Shown: positions 58,231 to 64,000 of the stretch, one piece after another
Layout: the number at the start of each line of letters is the position of its first letter
How positions within the stretch are numbered: the first letter of the stretch is position 1
Program-made: the position numbers and the translations under genes
The notes under the pieces: model-generated
Databases searched by the model: none
What the model saw: the letters and a program-made list of their open reading frames with translations, nothing else
Told to the model about the DNA's origin: nothing
Source: JAIEOG01 sp964611895
Lineage (GTDB): Bacteria > Bdellovibrionota > FAC87 > UBA2466
Direction of reading: 5' to 3'
Assembly: GCA_964611895.1 (NCBI GenBank)
Contig: CAZTDN010000015.1
Coordinates: forward strand, 11,347-75,346
Length of the DNA stretch: 64,000 nucleotides

Positions 58231-59924
58231 GCCACTTTGTTGGAAGATTTTGGCTGAGTCACATCAAAGATTTTCTTTTCGACAAAAATCTCAAAGAGCA
58301 CAGGATCTAGCTGCCCGGCCGCCACTTCCTGAGCCAAGATATCGATTGCCTTCTGCGTCGGAACAGCTTCCTTGTACCAACGATCGGCAGCCGTCAGCGC
58401 ATCAAAAATGTCTGCGATGGTCATTATTTTGGACTGCAGCGGGATCTCGTGGGAGGTCAAACCACGGGGGTACCCGCTGCCATCGAGTTTTTCATGATGG
58501 CAGTAGGCAATTTCGGGCAAATGCCTAAAATCCTTTGTCCACGGAATCATTTTCAAAAACTGGTAAGTATGCCGCACATGCGACTCGATCTCCAGGCGCT
58601 CGCTATCGGTCAAAGAGCCCTGTGACACAGAGAGTGCTTGATACTCTTCCTCCATTAAAACGGAAACGGGTGTTCCATCGGGCAAAAGCATCTGTTCGTG
58701 TCGAATACGTTCCAACCCGGCCTTGTTCTCACTCTTGAGTACATTGGGTTCGTTGGCCACGAGAATGACATTCCAATAGTAATCGATTTCTTCTAGACGG
58801 CGATTATACTCAGCCTCCCATTTAGGGTTTGGACCGGATTTGATTTGCCTTTCTAAAAAGGCGATCTTTGCCGCTGCCTTGCATATTTTTATGCGTTCTT
58901 TGATTCCTTCGAGCTGGTACGAATGTAATTTTTTGGCTTTGACCAGAACTTCTTCCCGGACTCCGATTTTTCCAAAATCATGCAATAGAGCAGCGTACTC
59001 GAGCTCACGAATTTCTTCTTCTTTGAAACGTACCGATCGGTAGATCCCCGAGGTAACATCATTCGTAGCACGCGCCAAACCGACACATAGCTTGGCCACC
59101 CTCTCTGAGTGCCCCCCGGTGCTCGGATCGCGTGCCTCAATGGCCGTGATGGAGGCTTTGATGAATCCTTCAAAAAGCTTTTGAATATCCGCGTAGAGAT
59201 CCAGATTCTCCAGGCAGATCGCGGCTTGAGTGGCAAAAGAGGATAATAGGCTCTCATCCCCTATTTCAAAAGAGCACGTGGGGCTCGTAGAATCGTTGGG
59301 GGTTTCTTTTTTATTGGCGAGTTGGAGCACCGCCGTGATCTCATTTCTTCCGTTCTTAAGGGGAACGGTGAGAAGCGACCGAGTTGCTTTGGCGCCCTGA
59401 TAGTCGACAGTTTTTTGCCACTGAGGGACGGTCATAGAAGGAAGTTTTTCTACGTCAGAAATGTTTGAAACCTTGCCCGTAATAGCGACATACCCGCAGA
59501 CGCTCGACTCGACGACTTTATGCATTTGTTCGGCAAAGCGAACCTCTTGCCCTCTCTCTCCCGATATTTTAATTCTGAAGTAGATCTCTCCGTCCACTTC
59601 TTGGATCATGTACAGCGTCCCTCCTTCGGCACCTGTCAGATCCAAACTTCGCCTCAGAATAGTTGCAAGCAGACGCTGCGGGTTTCGTTCGGCGGAAATA
59701 TCGATAAATATCTCGTTCAGCTGCTCCAGAGTCCTGCGGTCTACCCCAGGCTTGTTGGTGTCTTCTGCTCGCACGAGCTGTCGGACGGACCGCAACAAAT
59801 GGAAAACGAGATCATTCTTGGCATCTCTCTCCGACAATACTTCGAGCAACTCTGCAAACCCGGACCGCAGAGACAAGAACTCACTGCAACCGAAGATAAT
59901 CAAGAAACAAGAAATAAATATCAA
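58227..59924 (-). CDS. GAF and HD-GYP phosphodiesterase, 5' end broken at an assembly gap
   Basis: A GAF domain (about residues 70-245) is followed by an HD-GYP domain. The HD is in ALLHDFGKIG and the second signature is HHEKLDGSGYP, so c-di-GMP hydrolysis is likely. Between them lies an insert of roughly 100 residues with coiled-coil character. The frame given starts at a TTG, but there is no ribosome site, and the N-terminus continues the pattern of a receiver-like domain (RSGFAELLEVL). The true start is probably at 60263, beyond the gap. Confidence 0.85.
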   Translation of the reverse strand: MIFISCFLIIFGCSEFLSLRSGFAELLEVLSERDAKNDLVFHLLRSVRQLVRAEDTNKPGVDRRTLEQLNEIFIDISAERNPQRLLATILRRSLDLTGAEGGTLYMIQEVDGEIYFRIKISGERGQEVRFAEQMHKVVESSVCGYVAITGKVSNISDVEKLPSMTVPQWQKTVDYQGAKATRSLLTVPLKNGRNEITAVLQLANKKETPNDSTSPTCSFEIGDESLLSSFATQAAICLENLDLYADIQKLFEGFIKASITAIEARDPSTGGHSERVAKLCVGLARATNDVTSGIYRSVRFKEEEIRELEYAALLHDFGKIGVREEVLVKAKKLHSYQLEGIKERIKICKAAAKIAFLERQIKSGPNPKWEAEYNRRLEEIDYYWNVILVANEPNVLKSENKAGLERIRHEQMLLPDGTPVSVLMEEEYQALSVSQGSLTDSERLEIESHVRHTYQFLKMIPWTKDFRHLPEIAYCHHEKLDGSGYPRGLTSHEIPLQSKIMTIADIFDALTAADRWYKEAVPTQKAIDILAQEVAAGQLDPVLFEIFVEKKIFDVTQPKSSNKVA

Positions 59925-59975
59925 TTCTTTGGTTCAAGCTCAACGTTCAGGCAAAGAAAAGCTACATTGTGTTTG

Positions 59976-59985
59976 NNNNNNNNNN
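59976..59985. other. assembly gap (10 N)
   Basis: Ten undetermined bases lie inside what appears to be one gene. The reading frames on the 3' side of the gap end in stops at 59934-59942, so the flanks may be misassembled or wrong in length. Confidence 0.98.
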
Positions 59986-60263
59986 GGATTCTCTGCAATG
60001 ACTACGAGGCCGTAACTCAGGGAATTGTCATCACGGAGGCGGCGCTTAAAAAGTTCCAGCACTTGGAGAAAGTGCTCTGCGGCGACGAGCACGATCAACC
60101 GTAGCTTCTCTGTTCGAGCAGACTCTAATCCATTCAACAATTCATCGTTTGTCTTGGCATGGACAGACTGCCAGTCGCTTGGGAATGAGAGTGCTTTTGT
60201 GAGCTTCGACTGGTGAACCAAGAACAGGGATTTCTTGGAGTGGATTCCGAGTGAGCCAAGCAT
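59986..60263 (-). CDS. N-terminal receiver-like part of the HD-GYP gene
   Basis: About 92 residues from an ATG at 60263 behind GAGGTC. The pattern is alternating strands and helices (KKSLFLVHQSKLTKAL, EKLRLIVLVAAEHFLQVLELF, LSYGLVVIAEN) like a response-regulator receiver, but no Asp stands at the usual phosphorylation position. The frame runs into the gap. The downstream GAF/HD-GYP protein begins in the middle of such a domain, so the two are most likely one gene. Confidence 0.65.
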
Positions 60264-60345
60264 GTAAGACCTCAACTTCTTTTCGGAAAATCCGCTTTCG
60301 GAGTGGAGTTTTTTTTACATTTTGGAAGCCTGGTAGAGTGTGCTA

Positions 60346-61143
60346 ATGCATTGCGCTATGCATCAATCCTTTGGTTTTAGAGTCTTAGCTCTGGTCACGC
60401 TGCTCCATTGGGGGCTAGCGACGGCGGCTCCGCACCCGTCTAGCGAGTTCGAGGTGACCCCCCTTAAACCCAGAGTGGCGCTTGCAACCCAGGCAGTCGC
60501 AACGGGGTGCACTGCCGTACTGGCCGGCATCGGAGCCTTTTTAACCTACCAGGCTGTAATGATACCGGAGTCCGTTTTAGACGCCTCCTACGGTGCATTA
60601 ACCGCGCGCGGCCTTATTCTCTTGGCAGGCCTAGGGGCACCCTTGCTCTCCAGGCCACTGTGGAAAGAAGTCGCCATTTTTAAGCAAGCACGCGCACTCC
60701 ACACACAGCTCTCGGACGAAATTTCGCAGTTACCGCTCCCAGTGCTCACAGAGCTTGGCAACGGGACCCCGATCCATTCAGAAGAGCTGTTTTTGCAAGC
60801 ACTGGCTAACACCCAGGAAAGCCATGAACTCTCTTCCGGGATCAAAAAGCTTTTCGTTCATTTTGAGGACCAACCGGAGGTGAAAAATCGCATCGCCAAA
60901 ATTCTTCAAGAGTTGGTTCAAATAGTGGACTCGCCCCAGGTAGAGTATTACCGACGATTAGCACTCGACCCCTATTACTTTGACGTCCCAGGATTTCCAG
61001 ACACAACGCTACCTCGGACTACAATTTGGGCAGAGATCTACGTGAGCAAGGTTTTTAATGACTGGCGATTTCGCACCCTTTTGTATGCACATCTTATTCG
61101 GCAAGCGAATACTGCCTTATCCACTTTGGAGCAGAGTCCTTGA
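60346..61143 (+). CDS. exported two-helix protein, first of a tandem pair
   Basis: This is a 265-residue protein of unknown family. A signal peptide (about residues 8-28) is followed by a conserved line VTPLKPRVALATQAV, two adjacent hydrophobic helices (about 48-72 and 84-104) and a helical C-terminal half with LPLPVLTELGNGTPIHSEELFLQAL. The next gene encodes a clear relative. Other starts at 60340 (GTG) and 60358 (ATG) are possible. The stop overlaps the next start by four bases (TTGA). Confidence 0.7.
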   Translation: MHCAMHQSFGFRVLALVTLLHWGLATAAPHPSSEFEVTPLKPRVALATQAVATGCTAVLAGIGAFLTYQAVMIPESVLDASYGALTARGLILLAGLGAPLLSRPLWKEVAIFKQARALHTQLSDEISQLPLPVLTELGNGTPIHSEELFLQALANTQESHELSSGIKKLFVHFEDQPEVKNRIAKILQELVQIVDSPQVEYYRRLALDPYYFDVPGFPDTTLPRTTIWAEIYVSKVFNDWRFRTLLYAHLIRQANTALSTLEQSP

Positions 61144-61829
61144 GAAGAAAAATTTGGCTATCCAGTCTTGTTGTTGTTTTAGGGTTTCAGTTTGTTGAAG
61201 CAAATCCAGCACTGGCGCGTCCCTCCGTCGAGCCACTGACCCCGCGGCTTTCACCCATGGCTACGACACTTACCACGACCTGTGCTCTTAGCATCGCATC
61301 GATAAGCGGTGGTTTGGTATTTGCGGCATCGAGCGTGGACATACCCATGCTGCAGGCATTGTCGCTGGGCGGAGGAATCCTTACGCTTTACCTAGTCACC
61401 ACTCGAACGGGGGCGTTATTCCGCGCTCGAGAAATTCACCGAAAGAACGCACGCTTAATAAGCTCTCTTCCGGTAGGAGTGTTGAAGGATCTAGGAGAGG
61501 GGCGCCGCCTGGATTCTGAAGAAATGTTTTTACGAATCTTGAGCGAAACCCATCAAGCGCGCCGCATCCCCGAACGCGCTTCCAGTCTGTTTCGGTACCT
61601 TAGTCACCACGATGATCTGCGATCTAGTCTAGCCAGCAATCTTCGCGAAATCGAAGGCCTTATACCCTCCCACACCCTAAGGCTAGCTCACGAGACCGGG
61701 TGGTTGGGTTGGATTATCCACGCTCCTTCGTTTCCGGGAGCAAGCCTGAGTGAGTATTTACAACTCATAAGCGCAGCCAGCTGGGCGCTTACCCGGGATT
61801 GGGACAGCTTGATACAGGACAATGGCTAG
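61140..61829 (+). CDS. exported two-helix protein, second of a tandem pair
   Basis: This 229-residue protein shares its whole plan with the preceding one: signal peptide, VEPLTPRLSPMATT, two hydrophobic helices, LPVGVLKDLGEGRRLDSEEMFLRIL, and a C-terminal FPGASLSEYL segment where the first has FPDTTLPRTT. The start is TTG behind GGAG. The two probably arose by duplication and may form a heteromer in the inner membrane. Its TAG stop shares CTAG with recG. Confidence 0.7.
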   Translation: MRRKIWLSSLVVVLGFQFVEANPALARPSVEPLTPRLSPMATTLTTTCALSIASISGGLVFAASSVDIPMLQALSLGGGILTLYLVTTRTGALFRAREIHRKNARLISSLPVGVLKDLGEGRRLDSEEMFLRILSETHQARRIPERASSLFRYLSHHDDLRSSLASNLREIEGLIPSHTLRLAHETGWLGWIIHAPSFPGASLSEYLQLISAASWALTRDWDSLIQDNG

Positions 61830-63907
61830 TAGCCGCCCTGAAGGCGAGCGATCTTTTCTTTCCAACGATTTTCGACCACGGCCCGCACTCGCGCATTTTC
61901 TGGTTTAGAAAGGTCAGGGTCAGACTCCAGAAGCGCAAGCGCTTCTTCCCGTGCTCGAGAAAGTAGCGCTCCATTGTGCACAATATGCCCTGCTCGAAAA
62001 CCCGGCAATCCACTTTGGTGGGTACCCAAAAACTCCCCCGGTCCACGAAACTTCAAGTCTTCTTCCGCTACGGCAAAACCGTCCTCAGTCTCTTCCAAAA
62101 CCCGCAACCGCGGCGGTACGTTTTCTTCAACAAGCAAAACACACTCAGAGCTAAGATCTCCTCGACCGACTCGCCCACGTAACTGGTGCAACTGGCTCAG
62201 CCCAAGTCGCTCTGGGTGTTCAATTACCATCAGAGTTGCATTGGGTACGTCGATCCCCACTTCTATGACCGTGGTTGAAACCAACATCCGGTAATGTCCA
62301 GACTTAAACTGAGTTAAAATGATTTCTTTTTCCTCAGGCTTCATGCGTCCATGCAGGAGACCGATGGCAAACTCAGGAAAAACTTCCTTGCTCAAGGACT
62401 GATGCATTCGTGTAGCCGATTTTAGATCGAGTTTTTCGGAGTCCTCCACCAATGGATAGATGAAATACACTTGCTCGCCGCGAGTAAGAATTGTCCGAAT
62501 TTTTGAGTAAAGTACTGGCCTGTCTTTATCTCTCAGAATGCGAGTAACGATGGGTTTTCGATTCGCTGGTTTTTCTCGAATCCAAGTCAGATCCAAATCC
62601 CCATAAATCGTCAGCGCGAGAGTTCGAGGAATCGGAGTTGCGGTCATCATGAGCAGGTGGGGCCCCCCATTGACAGACTTGCGCAAAAGCTCACCTCGTT
62701 GCTCCACTCCAAACCGGTGTTGCTCATCGACAACCACCAGCCCCAAGTCTTTGAATACCACCCGATCCTGAAACAGCGCATGGGTTCCAATAACCACCTG
62801 GGCCGTACCACCCGCGACCTTCTCACGCGTTTGCGCGTGCGCCGCGGTTTCTTGGGAAAACAACAGCGTCTGAATCCCCAACGGCTCCAAAAACTTTTCC
62901 GCCACGCGATAGTGCTGCTGAGCCAATATCTCTGTCGGCGCCATGATTGCTGTTTGCGCCCCCTGAGAAGCTGCGACACAAGCGGCAGCCAATGCCACCA
63001 CTGTTTTGCCAGAGCCAACATCTCCCTGTACGAGCCGTGTCATCGAATGGGACTTTGCCATATCGGCGACAATCACATCAATCGCAGCACGTTGATCTGC
63101 GGTGAGTTGGAACGGCAAGCTGCCGCAAAACCGCGGAACATACCCCCGGATGTCCGTCAGTGGACGTGCGGATTCTTTTTGTCGCAGCCGTTTCTTTAAG
63201 CCAAGCCCTAGCTGCAGCACAAAAAATTCTTCAAACGCGATCCGATTGAACGCAGCTTCGGGCCGCCCCTCTTCTGGAAATTCTTTTGGAAAGTGCAGGG
63301 CCACAAAGCTTTCGCGCAAGGTCGGCATGCCTAATTTTTCTCGAAGACCTTCTGGCAGCGACTCGTCGAGCGATTCCAGAGAGGCCTTGAGCGTTTCAGC
63401 CAAAATCCGGCGTATTGTTTTTTGGTGTAGTCCTTCGGTCTCGCTATAGATCGGAACTACTCTTCCGAAATGGTACGAGGGTACTGGCCGTCCATTGGAG
63501 ACTTCTTTAACGACTTCATAATCCGGGTGGGTCATCCGAGCGAAACCACCAAAAAAACTTACTTCCCCATGGACAAGGACTTGTTTACCGTCTGCAAAAT
63601 CCTCTTTTAGGCTTGCAAAGGAGCGAAACCAAAATAAACGCATTGCACCCGTTTTATCTGAACCGGTTACCTCAAAACGGGTCTGGCCTCGCTGTCGGGT
63701 CGAACGGCCACCAGAACAAGTCAGCAAAACAGTTGCAGTTTGCCCAGGGCGCAACTGATCAACGGGGGTAAGACGCCTTCGATCCTCATAGGCGCGCGGC
63801 AAGAAATACAACGCATCCTCAACGGTGCGGATACCCTTCTTGGAAAGCAAGCGTGCCGCATTTGGACCGACGTACTTGATCGTTCCAATAGAGGCTTCTA
63901 GATCCAT
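61826..63907 (-). CDS. recG: ATP-dependent DNA helicase RecG
   Basis: RecG remodels stalled replication forks and branched DNA. The 693 residues show the N-terminal wedge/OB region (RPGQTATVLLTC) and the helicase core with Walker A QGDVGSGKT (294-302). The DEQH box is VVDEQHRFGVEQR, followed by MTATPIPRTL and the RecG C-terminal motif LRGRVGRGD. The start is six bases after the greA stop, behind AGGACA. Confidence 0.96.
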   Translation of the reverse strand: MDLEASIGTIKYVGPNAARLLSKKGIRTVEDALYFLPRAYEDRRRLTPVDQLRPGQTATVLLTCSGGRSTRQRGQTRFEVTGSDKTGAMRLFWFRSFASLKEDFADGKQVLVHGEVSFFGGFARMTHPDYEVVKEVSNGRPVPSYHFGRVVPIYSETEGLHQKTIRRILAETLKASLESLDESLPEGLREKLGMPTLRESFVALHFPKEFPEEGRPEAAFNRIAFEEFFVLQLGLGLKKRLRQKESARPLTDIRGYVPRFCGSLPFQLTADQRAAIDVIVADMAKSHSMTRLVQGDVGSGKTVVALAAACVAASQGAQTAIMAPTEILAQQHYRVAEKFLEPLGIQTLLFSQETAAHAQTREKVAGGTAQVVIGTHALFQDRVVFKDLGLVVVDEQHRFGVEQRGELLRKSVNGGPHLLMMTATPIPRTLALTIYGDLDLTWIREKPANRKPIVTRILRDKDRPVLYSKIRTILTRGEQVYFIYPLVEDSEKLDLKSATRMHQSLSKEVFPEFAIGLLHGRMKPEEKEIILTQFKSGHYRMLVSTTVIEVGIDVPNATLMVIEHPERLGLSQLHQLRGRVGRGDLSSECVLLVEENVPPRLRVLEETEDGFAVAEEDLKFRGPGEFLGTHQSGLPGFRAGHIVHNGALLSRAREEALALLESDPDLSKPENARVRAVVENRWKEKIARLQGGY

Positions 63908-63913
63908 TCTGTC

Positions 63914-64000
63914 CTAAATGTACTTCACCGAGAGAATTTCATACTCAACTTCGCCTTTGGGGACACGTACAGTAACAACGTCGCCCGCCGACTTATTGAG
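63914..64000 (-). CDS. greA: transcription elongation factor GreA, 3' end only
   Basis: The minus strand from the window edge encodes 28 residues, LNKSAGDVVTVRVPKGEVEY then EILSVKYI, ending in TAG. This is the C-terminal FKBP-like end of GreA/GreB (typical GreA: GKKVGDEV..TPKG..EYEI..VEY). The rest of the gene lies outside the window. It is read in the same direction as recG, six bases ahead of it. Confidence 0.85.
   Translation of the reverse strand, partial: LNKSAGDVVTVRVPKGEVEYEILSVKYI

Noticed and set aside
60280..60320. Short hairpin TCCG-CTTT-CGGA followed by eight T
   Set aside because: It looks like a terminator on the plus strand, but no plus-strand gene ends before it; the stem is only four bases.
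1..64000. tRNA, rRNA, CRISPR arrays, insertion sequences, prophage genes
   Set aside because: Looked for T-loop motifs, regular direct repeats, transposase or integrase motifs; none was seen.

Overview
The window looks like the chromosome of a motile Gram-negative bacterium, most likely a Bdellovibrionota or 'deltaproteobacterial' relative. The reasons are outer-membrane lipoproteins and barrel-like proteins, an MlaEFD lipid transporter, a single flgB-to-flgE flagellar operon of deltaproteobacterial type with a sigma-54 activator beside it, and many sigma-54 (-24/-12) promoter signatures. The species is inference only. There is one 10-N assembly gap (59976-59985). I see no tRNA, rRNA, CRISPR array, insertion sequence or prophage. 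No stretch longer than 300 bases lacks a gene.

Layout. 1-3288: end of the ribosomal/alpha operon (rpmJ-rpsM-rpsK-rpsD-rpoA-rplQ), followed by a TlpA-like thioredoxin and a coiled-coil secreted protein. 4605-7979: a Pro/Tyr-rich lipoprotein, a Slt-type lytic transglycosylase lipoprotein and two secreted unknowns. 8067-13592: a sigma-54 promoter, then a cytosolic VWA protein, a Ser/Thr kinase with two zinc ribbons and an FHA domain, a large Ig-like lipoprotein and a barrel-like protein. 13674-19526: lipoproteins, a PilF/RodZ pair, a monoacylglycerol-lipase-like hydrolase, a TPR/barrel protein, a cobalamin adenosyltransferase and a redoxin. 19680-21453: flbD-motA-motB. 21456-28487: division genes ftsQ-ftsA-ftsZ with a glycosyltransferase and a LOG-family protein upstream, then a VKOR-DsbA fusion. 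28484-34805: a secreted isoamylase, an unknown secreted protein behind a sigma-54 promoter, hpt, a NodB deacetylase and small envelope proteins. 34864-49333: flagellar operon flgB-flgC-fliE-fliF-fliG-fliH-fliI-fliJ-motE-fliK-flgD-'flg_new'-flgE (minus strand), preceded by a sigma-54 activator and a large periplasmic TPR protein. 49548-53727: lipoprotein plus mlaE-mlaF-mlaD, and an activator with a degenerate receiver. 53881-58230: a ThiL-like protein, an M24 peptidase-like protein, a VanY-type carboxypeptidase, a Met-Pro/Lys-Ser repeat protein and a glutamine amidotransferase. 58227-63907: a GAF/HD-GYP phosphodiesterase split by the gap, a tandem pair of paralogous unknown proteins and recG. 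The 3' end of greA closes the window.

How it works together. The main theme found by reading the non-coding DNA is sigma-54 control. Seven intergenic sites, and one inside a gene end, keep the GG-N10-GC core with most of TGGCAC-N5-TTGC. They lie upstream of flgB, the TPR/activator operon, the VWA-kinase pair, and several lipoprotein or secreted-protein genes. Two sigma-54 activator genes lie in the same window. Motility, cell-surface remodelling and a VWA/kinase signalling pair may therefore share one regulatory layer. A second theme is compactness: six of the eleven convergent gene pairs share a four-base palindrome or near-palindrome that is the stop codon of both genes.
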